Source: JAVVSK01 sp036654235 (GTDB taxonomy: Bacteria > Bacillota > Clostridia > Christensenellales > CAG-138). From it: a stretch of DNA of 64,000 bases. The stretch's first letter is position 1; each line of letters opens with the position of its first letter. The position numbers were made by a program, and so were the translations under genes. The notes beneath the pieces were generated by a model. That model saw nothing but the letters and a program-made list of their open reading frames with translations, had not been told where the DNA came from and did not search any database. Location: NCBI GenBank assembly GCA_036654235.1, contig JAVVSK010000001.1, positions 122,490-186,489 of the forward strand, read 5' to 3'. Positions 53,464 to 62,270 of the stretch are shown piece after piece.

Positions 53464-54162
53464 TTATTCATCTAAAATTTTTCCGTTTGTTGATATTACC
53501 GTTACATGCCAAGGAATCAACTTCCCGCAGTCAATTAGCGCTGTTTTTACCGCGCTTTCTAATCCGCCGCAACATGGAACTTCCATCCGTATAATTGTTA
53601 CGGACTTTATATTATTTTGTCGTAGAATCGCGCTCAGCTTTTCCGCATAGTTTCCATCGTCTAGTTTTGGACAGCCAATAAGAGTAATTTTATTTTTCAT
53701 AAAATCGTTATGAAAGTTGCCGTAAGCGTAGGCGGTACAATCGGCCGCAATAAGTAAATTAGCGTTATTAAAATAAGCGGCATTAACTGCAATAAGCTTT
53801 ATTTGTACCGGCCATTGGTTCAATTTTGAGAAAGTGGATTGTCTCGGTTCAACATTGCAAGGTTCATGTATAATTGACTTCGTATGTGAACCTAGACAGC
53901 CGCATGATAATTGCTCGGGAGCGCCACTTTTGCCATTGGTTTTTATAGCGGTTTTATTGTAGGGATCTGCCTCGCGTTCCTCAAAAGTAATTGCCCCTGT
54001 TGGACATGTCGGTAGACAGTTGCCAAGCCCATCGCAGTAATCATCTCGTAGAAGCTCTGCTTTACCGTTTACTATACCAATTGCACCCTCATGGCAGGCG
54101 GAGACGCAAAGACCGCAGCCGCTGCATAAATCTTTATCAATTCTAATAATTTTACGAATCAT
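53464..54162 (-). CDS. 4Fe-4S ferredoxin-like protein
   Basis: 232 residues from MIRKIIRIDKDLCSGC; GGAGG ten bases upstream decides the start. Two clusters are at the N-terminus (CSGCGLCVSAC and CDGLGNCLPTC). The middle has a CGCLGS cluster-like motif. The C-terminal half has IAADCTAYAYG and MEVPCCGGLE, which recalls proteins of the iron-sulfur/CCG type. It is divergent from a Crp/Fnr gene and likely controlled by it. Electron carrier is the best guess. Confidence 0.8.
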   Translation of the reverse strand: MIRKIIRIDKDLCSGCGLCVSACHEGAIGIVNGKAELLRDDYCDGLGNCLPTCPTGAITFEEREADPYNKTAIKTNGKSGAPEQLSCGCLGSHTKSIIHEPCNVEPRQSTFSKLNQWPVQIKLIAVNAAYFNNANLLIAADCTAYAYGNFHNDFMKNKITLIGCPKLDDGNYAEKLSAILRQNNIKSVTIIRMEVPCCGGLESAVKTALIDCGKLIPWHVTVISTNGKILDE

Positions 54163-54246
54163 TTTTAAATCCTCCATTGCTTTCTTACCTTTACTATAAT
54201 ACAATAAAAGCAGCAAGTATGTTGTTAAACCAACGGAGTAAAAATA

Positions 54247-54900
54247 GTGAAAGATATTTTTGAAATACTGAAGAACAATTCACTGTTTATAGGAATCGGA
54301 ATTGAAGATTTTTATAAGATTCTATCCTGTATAGGCGCACAGATTAAAAGTTACAGGAGAGGGGATGTTGTTTTTTTTTCCGGTAATCTGGTAAGTGAGG
54401 TTGGATTGGTGCTGAGTGGCAGAGTAAAAGTTATGCGCGAGGCGGCGGACGGGAATAGCAATATTCTTACCGAACTTTACGAGTCGGAGATGTTTGGCGA
54501 AACCTTCGCTTGTGCTGGCATCGACCATATTCCCGTTACCGTATTAGCGGCAGAAGATTGCGAAATTTTATTTCTTAATTATCGAAAAATCATCGGCACA
54601 TGTGCATCCTCATGTGCATTCCATACAAAGCTAATTGAGAATATGCTTATGCTTCTCGCCCAGAAAAACCTGTTTTTAAATCGAAAAATCGAGATTTTAT
54701 CTAAACGTAGTACGCGGGAACGACTGTTACTGTTTTTCGATTTGCAGCGCGGTGTATCCGGAAAATTTACTATACCATATAACCGCGAAGAATTGGCGGC
54801 GATGCTTTGTGTAGAACGAAGTGCAATGTCCGCCGAACTATCCCGAATGCAGGCTGACGGGCTTATCAGATTTCAAAAAAATGAATTTGAGCTGTTATAA
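54247..54900 (+). CDS. Crp/Fnr-family transcription regulator
   Basis: 217 residues from GTG, with GGAG eight bases upstream. The cNMP-binding fold (about 15-120) has RRGDVVFFSGNLVSEVGLVL and a SEMFGETFACAG loop. The C-terminal winged helix shows YNREELAAMLCVERSAMSAELSRM. There is no Fnr-type Cys cluster. It probably senses a redox or nitric-oxide-linked ligand, as related clostridial regulators beside ferredoxin genes do. Control of the divergent ferredoxin gene is inferred. Confidence 0.88.
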   Translation: MKDIFEILKNNSLFIGIGIEDFYKILSCIGAQIKSYRRGDVVFFSGNLVSEVGLVLSGRVKVMREAADGNSNILTELYESEMFGETFACAGIDHIPVTVLAAEDCEILFLNYRKIIGTCASSCAFHTKLIENMLMLLAQKNLFLNRKIEILSKRSTRERLLLFFDLQRGVSGKFTIPYNREELAAMLCVERSAMSAELSRMQADGLIRFQKNEFELL

Positions 54901-54929
54901 TTCAGCATTAACCTCTTTTCTAACTATAT

Positions 54930-54963
54930 TAAAAACCGCGCACATTATCAAAAATGTGCGCGG
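54930..54963 (-). terminator. Terminator of the export cassette
   Basis: CCGCGCACATT (54936-54946) pairs with AATGTGCGCGG (54953-54963); TTTTT follows on the minus strand. Confidence 0.85.
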
Positions 54964-54994
54964 AAAGCAAAAATCAAGGTTGAAAAAAGCTTCG

Positions 54995-56260
54995 TTATTC
55001 TGCCTTTATCTGGTCGATAATAACGACATTAGTTGATTGATAGGCGAATATTACGCTGAAAGAAACCGAGAGGAATAGGACGCAAACTAAACACATAAGC
55101 GCCGAATACGGGTTTAAGAATATTATCCATTCTTCTCTCATTGCTAACTTCATATATAACTTATATATAAGCATTACATCTAATGCGATCGAAACGGAGA
55201 GTATTGTATTAAAGAGCATTACTACTATTCCCTCGTAAAAGAATTGCGCAATAATGTTGAACTTACTTGCGCCTATTGCTCGTTTTACTCCGATTTCAAA
55301 CCGCCTTTCGTTAAGCGCATTTTTAAAGCTGCTATATAGGTTTATACCCAAAATTATAAACAGCGCTACGATTATAATGCATTTCGTCTGTGCATCACTT
55401 CGCATTGCATCCATAGCTTTATTTTGATCCTCATATATGCTGGAGCAAGCTAAAGTTAATCCTCTCGCGAGACCTACGACTTCCTCTATATTCTCGGAAT
55501 AAATGAGAATACGTTCTTCGTGGGAATCGCTATTTTTCGGATCCTTAAGTACCGCCTGAGGAAAATATATAGGTGCATACAGAGATAGAATTTTATTGTG
55601 TTCATTCTTATAAGTTTTATAAAATTTATCGAATTCTTGATGAGCTATCTTGTCTTCTTCAAAGACTCCAACAACGCGAAATGCCTTATATACTGTTCCA
55701 AATTTGTCGGGTATAGGTAATTCGACAGTTATTGGTTCTTTATAGTTTGCTTTTATAAGAAAGTCATAAAAGGTTTCTCCTATTAGAATTTCGTCCGAAG
55801 CAGATATATTTTCCTTCCCTTTTATGAATTTAAGCCTCTCAATTTTATAAGAATAGCTGTATATTGCAAAAGTATTATAAGGAATAAAATTAGATTGAAT
55901 CACAACATCTATTCCGAGTCCAGTATACCTCTGCGATATTTCAAAATAACGATAATACGATGTTTTCTGCATTGAATTAAGGGATTCCATAAAATAGTTA
56001 ATTTTTTGCGCGGAAACCTCATCGTTTGCATCTCCAAAAAGCATTCCGTTCGATGCTACAGGGGTGACTATACTTATATATGGAGATGCGTTCATAACTT
56101 TCTTATATTTATTATATGTATTTGAATCAGTAAGTATTAAAAAACTAATTAAAAAGGAAAATGAAAGTAATATTGTCACCGAAAGTAGCATGTAATTATT
56201 GAATGTTTTTTGAACCATCTTACATGCGTGAGTAAAGAAACCGTTGCTATTCTTTTTCAT
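54995..56260 (-). CDS. FtsX/MacB-type ABC permease
   Basis: 421 residues. One N-terminal membrane segment (about 22-44) is followed by an outer domain of about 250 residues and three more membrane segments (about 295-410). The ALNERRFEIGVKRAIGAS segment after the second helix is the MacB/FtsX coupling loop. It overlaps the ATPase gene by 14 bases. It likely forms the transmembrane part of a MacAB-like exporter with the next two genes. Confidence 0.85.
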   Translation of the reverse strand: MKKNSNGFFTHACKMVQKTFNNYMLLSVTILLSFSFLISFLILTDSNTYNKYKKVMNASPYISIVTPVASNGMLFGDANDEVSAQKINYFMESLNSMQKTSYYRYFEISQRYTGLGIDVVIQSNFIPYNTFAIYSYSYKIERLKFIKGKENISASDEILIGETFYDFLIKANYKEPITVELPIPDKFGTVYKAFRVVGVFEEDKIAHQEFDKFYKTYKNEHNKILSLYAPIYFPQAVLKDPKNSDSHEERILIYSENIEEVVGLARGLTLACSSIYEDQNKAMDAMRSDAQTKCIIIVALFIILGINLYSSFKNALNERRFEIGVKRAIGASKFNIIAQFFYEGIVVMLFNTILSVSIALDVMLIYKLYMKLAMREEWIIFLNPYSALMCLVCVLFLSVSFSVIFAYQSTNVVIIDQIKAE

Positions 56261-56891
56261 TCAGAACACCGTCCTTCAGCTCATATTTTTGTTTTGCTTC
56301 GGAGGCAATCCCTTTATCGTGCGTTATTACGATTATTGCGTGTCCCTCGGCGTTTATTTTTTTAAGCAAACTCATTACGGAGAATTTATTTTCTTCATCA
56401 AGATTTCCGGTAGGCTCGTCGGCAATAAGAAGTGGCGGATCTAAAATTAGTGCGCGCGCAATAGCCACACGCTGTTTTTCGCCACCGCTTAAAACGTTAA
56501 CGTTTGTATCAAGGAGCATTTTTATATCTAAAATGCTCGATAAATACGAGATATCAGGAGTCTTCCTTGCGTATAAACATGGGAGTAATATATTTTCGCG
56601 GCAGGTGAGGGTAGATATAAGATTATACGATTGAAATATAAAGCCTATTTTTTCTAGACGAAGTCTTGAAAAATCTTTTTTATTTTCTATATTTACCCCG
56701 TCAAAAAGGTAGCTTCCTCCGTCAAAATGTTCAATTAACCCTAATATATTCATTAGAGTTGATTTTCCGGATCCGGATTTTCCTACGATCGAGATATAAC
56801 TCTCCGAAGCCAGAGAAAGGTTGATATCCTCAAGAATAGGGCGGTCATAAATTTTTCTTATTCCGATAAGCTCAGCGCTAAATTTGCTCAT
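56247..56891 (-). CDS. MacB/LolD-type ABC ATPase
   Basis: 214 residues. Walker A GKSGSGKST, Q loop FQSYNLISTLT, signature LSGGEKQR, Walker B LLIADEPTGNLD and switch His in VITHD are all present. This is the MacB/LolD subgroup. It powers the permease encoded next and is preceded by the adaptor gene with a 2-base gap. Confidence 0.93.
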   Translation of the reverse strand: MSKFSAELIGIRKIYDRPILEDINLSLASESYISIVGKSGSGKSTLMNILGLIEHFDGGSYLFDGVNIENKKDFSRLRLEKIGFIFQSYNLISTLTCRENILLPCLYARKTPDISYLSSILDIKMLLDTNVNVLSGGEKQRVAIARALILDPPLLIADEPTGNLDEENKFSVMSLLKKINAEGHAIIVITHDKGIASEAKQKYELKDGVLNEKE

Positions 56892-56893
56892 GG

Positions 56894-57739
56894 TTAGTCT
56901 CCGGATTCATTTGAATTATTTTTAGGATTGGAAAAGAAGAGAGAACCATAGCCCATATCGCAACAGGTATCCTCCGGAACGCCGGTTATACATATATATT
57001 CTTCGTTTTTATAACCTATTTTAACTTCGACCTCTGTCAATACATAACCGCTTGAATCCGTCGTCCTGACATAGTACGGACCGTCTTTATCCTTTTGATA
57101 TACGGATTCTGTTTTAACCACGAGTACGCTTTCAAATACCTTTCCGGTAAGGAGCTTTAACTTCATTTCCTGCCCTAAAAGATAATCCCCTCCATTAATG
57201 GATAAGCGCGCTATTCTTTTGCCGTTTTCAATTACGTTTGAAATAAAGCTAAGTTTTGCTACGGAGCCGTTTTCGGTTTTATATTCCTTATCCGGATCTA
57301 TTTTCATTGAATTATCTATTGCGAATTCGAACATAAGCTTGTCTATGTTTTCGAGCTTTAGAAACGCTTTTCCAAATGTCGAAAGTTCGACTACTATTCC
57401 GTTATGTTGGCAATAATAAGTGTTTTTTCCAATCTCAATTATTGCGTCGCCTTTTTTTACTTCATCGCCCGGAGCGACGAGAGCTTTTATGGTTTTCGTT
57501 CCAACGTCACCGATTTCCTCAAAGATAAATCCCTCACTTACGAATTTTCCTTCTAGAATAAAATATTCTTCCATATCTTTGCGCGTGACCATGTCTATTT
57601 CACCATATGCAAACGGTTCAATATTGAAATCGGTGTTGTGTTCATATTGTTTCATTTCGCCGCTCGAAAGCCAAACTATTAATCCAATCGGTAGGGCGAA
57701 CATAACTACAAATACTATTGCAATTATTGTTTTTTTCAT
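56894..57739 (-). CDS. MacA-like membrane adaptor protein
   Basis: 281 residues. One N-terminal membrane segment (about 4-25), then a biotinyl-lipoyl-like half (ALVAPGDEVKKGDAIIEIG, about 90-110; CQHNGIVVELS) and beta-barrel segments. It lacks the long helical hairpin of Gram-negative MacA, as usual in Gram-positive adaptors. The C-terminus has CCDMGYGSLFFSNP and an Asn/Ser-rich tail. It should link the permease to an exported substrate or to the wall. Confidence 0.75.
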   Translation of the reverse strand: MKKTIIAIVFVVMFALPIGLIVWLSSGEMKQYEHNTDFNIEPFAYGEIDMVTRKDMEEYFILEGKFVSEGFIFEEIGDVGTKTIKALVAPGDEVKKGDAIIEIGKNTYYCQHNGIVVELSTFGKAFLKLENIDKLMFEFAIDNSMKIDPDKEYKTENGSVAKLSFISNVIENGKRIARLSINGGDYLLGQEMKLKLLTGKVFESVLVVKTESVYQKDKDGPYYVRTTDSSGYVLTEVEVKIGYKNEEYICITGVPEDTCCDMGYGSLFFSNPKNNSNESGD

Positions 57740-57800
57740 TTTCTATTCACCTATGCTTTATTAATTTATAAGGTTGATGCAAGTGAAAAAATATGCAAAA

Positions 57801-57851
57801 ACGGGGGGAGGGTGGGCAATTGCTAATTAAAATTTGACACAGTCCCCCCGT
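57801..57851 (-). terminator. Hairpin with 9-bp GC stem and long loop
   Basis: ACGGGGGGA (57801-57809) pairs with TCCCCCCGT (57843-57851) around 33 bases. TTTTT follows on the minus strand, so it may reduce readthrough from the secreted-protein gene into the adaptor gene. The GGACTGTGTCAAATTT part of the loop resembles an insertion-sequence end. Confidence 0.45.
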
Positions 57852-57868
57852 GCTTAATCATTTTGTGC

Positions 57869-58378
57869 TTAATTTGAATATCGTTTCAATGCGGTATAAT
57901 TATTATCTAAATCAGGGGTATAGTCTACGATATGACGGTAGTAAATAATGCCCTCGGCATCATATTCATTTAAAATTAATCTGCTACCAACAAAAACAGT
58001 GGCAATCCTATATTTACCGGAAGCCGTTGAAGCCGGAATTGTGTAAGTAATACCTCTGGAAACATAGCCCGTTTGCGAAAAAGGTGCAATCTTAAGACTA
58101 TAACCCATATCATCATATGGATGGAAATACCATCTTTCACTTGCTTCAATCTTTGTGTGGTAATCATCAATAGTTCTAATTATTGTTTGCGTACCCTTTA
58201 CATGAGTTTTTTGAGTTTGGTAAACAGGGGCGTTTCTCAAAAGATTGGTTGCGCTTAAAGTAAAGTTGTGCTTTCCAATAATTGTTTTACGTGTACCATC
58301 TACAGCGTAAACATTGCTGCTAAGCGTAAAAGAGATTACCAGCGCGATAGTGATACATAAATAAAACGTTTTTTTCAT
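57869..58378 (-). CDS. Secreted protein, paralogue 1 of the cassette
   Basis: 169 residues. A signal peptide (FYLCITIALVISFTLSSNVYA) is followed by a mature region of about 145 residues with no Cys. The middle (about 40-110) is unlike that of paralogue 2. The C-terminal part, IPASTASGKYRIATVF through YTPDLDNNY to LKRYSN, matches paralogue 2 closely. No known family is recognised. It is a possible export substrate of the MacAB-like system or a surface protein. Confidence 0.75.
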   Translation of the reverse strand: MKKTFYLCITIALVISFTLSSNVYAVDGTRKTIIGKHNFTLSATNLLRNAPVYQTQKTHVKGTQTIIRTIDDYHTKIEASERWYFHPYDDMGYSLKIAPFSQTGYVSRGITYTIPASTASGKYRIATVFVGSRLILNEYDAEGIIYYRHIVDYTPDLDNNYTALKRYSN

Positions 58379-58452
58379 TTTTACATCCTCCTAATAGTTT
58401 TCTAAAACTTTATTTAAACAATTAAATACCGAAAAATACGGAATTTAATTAT

Positions 58453-59631
58453 TTAATCTTGAAAATTAAATAGATATTCATAATAATATGGAAAGAAATC
58501 AATGCCGTCTATTTTGCTTGCGAAAAGCTCAAATGAATTTGCTCTCGTTCGCATGGTTGCTTCATAATAAGTGCTAAAGTTTTTGCCTTCGCAAATATAG
58601 TCGATTATTACAGTAGCGCTTGTTGAGTAAATAAGTTTATTTACAAAAGATGGATCCCTTATAGTTACACGAGGAATAACGATTGAGTTTGCTGCAATTT
58701 CTAAAGAGGCACCGGGTTTAAACGTTTGATTAATCGACATGCCGTTTTCATCTGAAACAGTGAAAGTTGTTTTCTCAATGCTCATTTCGTTATTTAATAA
58801 GCGAACTCCCGTTATTTTAATGTCCGATAAAGTTGAAAAGTTGCCCCCCGGAGGAGTCATAAACCCGTCAATATTAGGACAAATAGAGGAACCGGAAGAA
58901 GACGGGTAAATCATTTCTATACCTTCTTCAATAAAATCTTTAGGCGTAATATAATCGAGAACAATATTAAGCGGGATTTTATATTCTTTTCCTTTAATTG
59001 TCAATATAACTTCGTTTATAACCTCGTTCTTATCAAGGGGTATCCGATTCATATCAAACGCTAAGGTGCACTGATAAGTAAACAAATGCGGCAAAATATC
59101 TTTTGTTATCTTAATATAATCCTTATAAAATATATCGCCGTACTCATCATACGCTATAGATTCCGGTGTTGTCTTGGCAGGTTTACCGTCAATTGGGATT
59201 CCCCCGGATTTTAGGGCCTTACAATACAATTCGTAATATTTAGCAAAATCAAAATTATTGTAACTTTGAAATACATAATAGGGCAACGGTATAGGCGCCT
59301 TTTCTTCTTTCTCACCTTCTTCAGAAATTGGGCGTTCTGGTTCAGGTATTTTAGAAAAGGCAAAACTCATAGGAGTTTTAATATCGGCGGAAAGAGATAA
59401 ATCCTCAGGTTTTAGTTCTTCTTGGCAGACAAGGTCAAAGACTGCATGAGATGTCCATGCGTAATTAGCGTAAAAATACAAGTTTGCATTTTCAAAAGTG
59501 CAAATAATTTCATCCTTCATATCCATAGATGGATACTTTAAATTGCTATTTCTCGGATTACAAGCCGAGAACAGGAATATCGAAATAAGTATCAGCGATA
59601 ATAACGTTACCATTATTTTAGTATTTTTCAT
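58453..59631 (-). CDS. Lipoprotein of unknown function in the cassette
   Basis: 392 residues from MKNTKIMVTLLSLIL; GGAGGTGTAT lies just before the ATG. The lipobox ends FSAC. The mature protein is acidic with a Pro/Glu-rich hinge (EPERPISEEGEKEEKAPIPLP) and beta-type segments toward the C-terminus. It lies between the two secreted paralogues on the same strand. It could be their partner, receptor or immunity factor; that is a guess from position. Confidence 0.7.
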   Translation of the reverse strand: MKNTKIMVTLLSLILISIFLFSACNPRNSNLKYPSMDMKDEIICTFENANLYFYANYAWTSHAVFDLVCQEELKPEDLSLSADIKTPMSFAFSKIPEPERPISEEGEKEEKAPIPLPYYVFQSYNNFDFAKYYELYCKALKSGGIPIDGKPAKTTPESIAYDEYGDIFYKDYIKITKDILPHLFTYQCTLAFDMNRIPLDKNEVINEVILTIKGKEYKIPLNIVLDYITPKDFIEEGIEMIYPSSSGSSICPNIDGFMTPPGGNFSTLSDIKITGVRLLNNEMSIEKTTFTVSDENGMSINQTFKPGASLEIAANSIVIPRVTIRDPSFVNKLIYSTSATVIIDYICEGKNFSTYYEATMRTRANSFELFASKIDGIDFFPYYYEYLFNFQD

Positions 59632-59691
59632 ATACACCTCCGGTTATTTTATTAAAGTTCATTTATAATTAGAATAAAGAGCGCGGAATTA

Positions 59692-60207
59692 TTAGTTGGA
59701 GTAGCGCTCCAACTTGTAATAAGAGTCACCGACATCGGGAGCATAGGTAATTACATATATCCAATCGCGAGCGCCTTCGGCAGTCCATTTTTCTAAAACC
59801 AATCCACTGCATGGGAAAACCGTGGTAATTCTATATTTTCCGGAAGCGGTTGTTGCTGGAAGAGTATATGAAACACTATGTTCTACTGTGCAAGATTGTG
59901 AATCGCTGACGCCAAGACTGCCGGATAATTCGACAAAGACGCCGCCCCCAACTGTGACGGAAGCCGAAGCAGTGAGTGTTCTCGTATAGGAAGTATTAAC
60001 ACCGATAGTTGTCTGAATTCCTTTTGTGTGTTTAGCCTGCGTTTCATTGATCGGTTTATACCTTGCAGCTACATCGTTTGCCCTAAGAAGACAGAGATAG
60101 AGACCGCTTTGTTTCGTAACTTGACCATTTACAGCGTAAACATTGCTACTAATCATAAAAGAAAATAGTAACGCGATAGTGATACATAAATAAAACGCTT
60201 TTTTCAT
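59692..60207 (-). CDS. Secreted protein, paralogue 2 of the cassette
   Basis: 171 residues. The signal peptide (FYLCITIALLFSFMISSNVYA) and C-terminal region (LPATTASGKYRITTVFP, YAPDVGDSYYKLERYSN) match paralogue 1. The middle is different and alternates Ser/Thr/Gly with Val (TASASVTVGGGVFVELSGSL), a pattern seen in beta-hairpins of pore-forming proteins as well as in many beta proteins. AGGAG precedes the ATG. It is the first gene of the cassette. Confidence 0.75.
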   Translation of the reverse strand: MKKAFYLCITIALLFSFMISSNVYAVNGQVTKQSGLYLCLLRANDVAARYKPINETQAKHTKGIQTTIGVNTSYTRTLTASASVTVGGGVFVELSGSLGVSDSQSCTVEHSVSYTLPATTASGKYRITTVFPCSGLVLEKWTAEGARDWIYVITYAPDVGDSYYKLERYSN

Positions 60208-60690
60208 TATTCTTTTCTCCTAAATTCTATTTATCAACAGTTACAAATAAAAATTCATTATAACTTTGATAAAATGTATTATAACAGCAATTAATTGGGA
60301 AATCAAGGTATTTTTAAAATATATAATAGTGCGTAAATCGCAATTCAAGAGAATATTTACAGCCCTCACAACAATTATGGCTTTTCATATAAAAATGTAT
60401 TGGAAGGAAATAATTATAGCTATTACAATGTCTATGACTTCAAAAAAAATATATTTAATAATTTTGATTTTAAAGAAAAACGAAAATATATTCTCAATTT
60501 GATGGGAAAGAGCATAATAATTCTAATTACGTTTTAGGTAATAGTTAAGATCTGATAAAGATTAAATAAAAAAAGCCCCAATAAATAGGGGCTTTTTTTT
60601 GGTGCGAGCGTTCATAACGACAAACTCGCAAACCCGCATAAAATAAGGACATCCAGCATTAAACAGACAAATATTGTAGCAGAAAAAACT
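60208..60690. other. Intergenic region at the left edge of the element
   Basis: AT-rich, about 480 bases. It holds the terminator at 60571-60600. TATAAT-like boxes near 60250 on the minus strand may serve paralogue 2. A 78-codon plus-strand frame is Ile/Lys-rich and lacks a ribosome site, so it was not accepted. Confidence 0.5.
60571..60600. terminator. Terminator hairpin
   Basis: GCCCC (60575-60579) pairs with GGGGC (60588-60592), flanked by A and T runs on both sides, so it can work in both directions. Confidence 0.8.
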
Positions 60691-60836
60691 AAAATTGAAT
60701 ATTACTACGGCCACCGCCTTATAAGACTATGGGCGGTGGTTGTGTTTGATATAAATAGGGACGGCGGTCATGCCGCTACTCCACAGGGTCTAATCGAAAG
60801 GTTAGGTCCTTTTTTCATGCCAGTACAAAAAAGAAG
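60691..60836 (+). ncRNA. Three-hairpin leader, copy A
   Basis: Hairpin 1 has CCACCGCC against GGCGGTGG; hairpin 2 has GCGG against CCGC; hairpin 3 (GGGTCTAA against TTAGGTCC with wobbles) is followed by six T and acts as an attenuator-type terminator. It lies upstream of the HEPN gene. The stems differ from copy B while pairing is kept. Confidence 0.65.
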
Positions 60837-60913
60837 ACATTGAAAACTATGCTAATTCATCGTATAATTTAATTGAAAACTGTCTTATATTACACAAGAT
60901 TTAGGAGTGTCTT

Positions 60914-62062
60914 ATGCTCAAAGGATTTATTCACTATAAAAACGGGAGAATTCCTTTTGTAATAGAAAAATATCGGATGGAACTATTTACTGATGATTCA
61001 CTCCTGACTGACTTTATGAAAGACGACAACTTCCAGTCGGACTATGTTTTAACAGGAGAATGCTTCAATCTAGGTGTTACATCTCAAAAAATTACTATAA
61101 ATGTAGAATACTCAATTGGGAACACTTGTTATCTGACCTGCTTTCTAATAAATCAAATTGGCCATGATGTTCAATTTGATTCTGCTGTTTTTACGTCGGA
61201 ACTACTCGACTGTATTTTTCGTTACAAGTATAATTACTTGGACATTGCGAAAGCCGGTACGAACCTTTCAGCAGAAACAAAAGAAGTGTATTGTATACCG
61301 TTTTCACTTTATGAGACACCTTATGAACTAAAATACATCGTTGGCCACCAGCATCGTTTGGGTCTTTTGAAGAAATTTGAAATGGCTGGTGAAGCCGTAG
61401 TTTCATTAAATTCCACTGACATTAAGGAATGCTTCCGAATCACCACCTTGATGGAACGTTTCATGACGTTTATGTCAAATTCCTCAGATGTATATTTTCG
61501 ATGCATTACGCTTACCAACAAAGGACTTCCATCAGCATTTTTTCATTGCAAGTCTATTTCTGAAAAATTGTCGACTGGATTAGATGTGTTGTTCTATAAA
61601 TTTGATGTCATGAGATATTCGCCAAAGATTCTTCAAAATTTGGCTGAAAATCCAGGCAATAAAATCACCACAAGTATGACCTTGGGCCATATAGGAAATC
61701 TTGAATCCATGTTTACTCCACAACGATTTATTGAGCAAATCACGGCATTTGAATACTTATTCGAGAAACTTGAGCCTCTAAAAGCGAAGCAGCGAACTGT
61801 TCATTTAGTAGATGAGTTGGAGTATATGTTTACAGCTTTCCCCCAGATTTTAAGTGGTATACACAAGAACACAAAAGCGGTTTCTAATGAGATTAAAGCG
61901 TTACGAGTAGATATTGTGCATGGACACGCTTATTATTACGATTTTGCTACAAACCATATGTTCCGGTATTTTATGTTTAGCTTAGACACCTTGATAAAAT
62001 GCATGAACCTGAGACTTGCAGGCTTTAGCGATGAGGAGATACATAATTTCAGTGCTTTCTAA
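60914..62062 (+). CDS. HEPN-domain protein resembling ApeA
   Basis: 382 residues, AT-rich compared with the following genes. A long beta-rich N-terminal domain (about 1-190) is followed by a helical domain (about 240-382). The latter carries KALRVDIVHGHAYYYDF, an Rx4H motif of HEPN ribonucleases. This layout resembles the ApeA/HEPN anti-phage proteins, which act as RNases that stop growth of infected cells. GGAG is six bases before the ATG. It lies alone between two copies of the leader, as inserted defence cargo would. Confidence 0.65.
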   Translation: MLKGFIHYKNGRIPFVIEKYRMELFTDDSLLTDFMKDDNFQSDYVLTGECFNLGVTSQKITINVEYSIGNTCYLTCFLINQIGHDVQFDSAVFTSELLDCIFRYKYNYLDIAKAGTNLSAETKEVYCIPFSLYETPYELKYIVGHQHRLGLLKKFEMAGEAVVSLNSTDIKECFRITTLMERFMTFMSNSSDVYFRCITLTNKGLPSAFFHCKSISEKLSTGLDVLFYKFDVMRYSPKILQNLAENPGNKITTSMTLGHIGNLESMFTPQRFIEQITAFEYLFEKLEPLKAKQRTVHLVDELEYMFTAFPQILSGIHKNTKAVSNEIKALRVDIVHGHAYYYDFATNHMFRYFMFSLDTLIKCMNLRLAGFSDEEIHNFSAF

Positions 62063-62112
62063 TACCTCCCCCATTCAAAACTAGCAGGTAGCTACAAACT
62101 GCATTTATAGTA

Positions 62113-62256
62113 AAAATTGAATATCCCACACATGAGCCGCCCTATAAGACTATGGGCGGCTTTTGTGTTTGATATAAATAGGAGCGGCGGCCATGCTGCC
62201 GCCCCACAGGGTCTAATCGAAAGGTTAGACCCTTTTTTCATGCCAGTACGAAAAAG
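62113..62256 (+). ncRNA. Three-hairpin leader, copy B
   Basis: Hairpin 1 has GCCGCCC against GGGCGGC around the same TATAAGACTAT loop as copy A. Hairpin 2 has GGCGGC against GCCGCC. Hairpin 3 has GGGTCTAA against TTAGACCC, then TTTTTT. The parB ribosome site starts just after it. Base changes on both sides of the stems relative to copy A keep the pairing. Confidence 0.7.
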
Positions 62257-62270
62257 GAGGTATTGATTTT

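Noticed and set aside
60266..60502. 78-codon plus-strand frame before the element
   Set aside because: Ile/Lys-rich composition typical of AT-rich non-coding DNA; no ribosome site.
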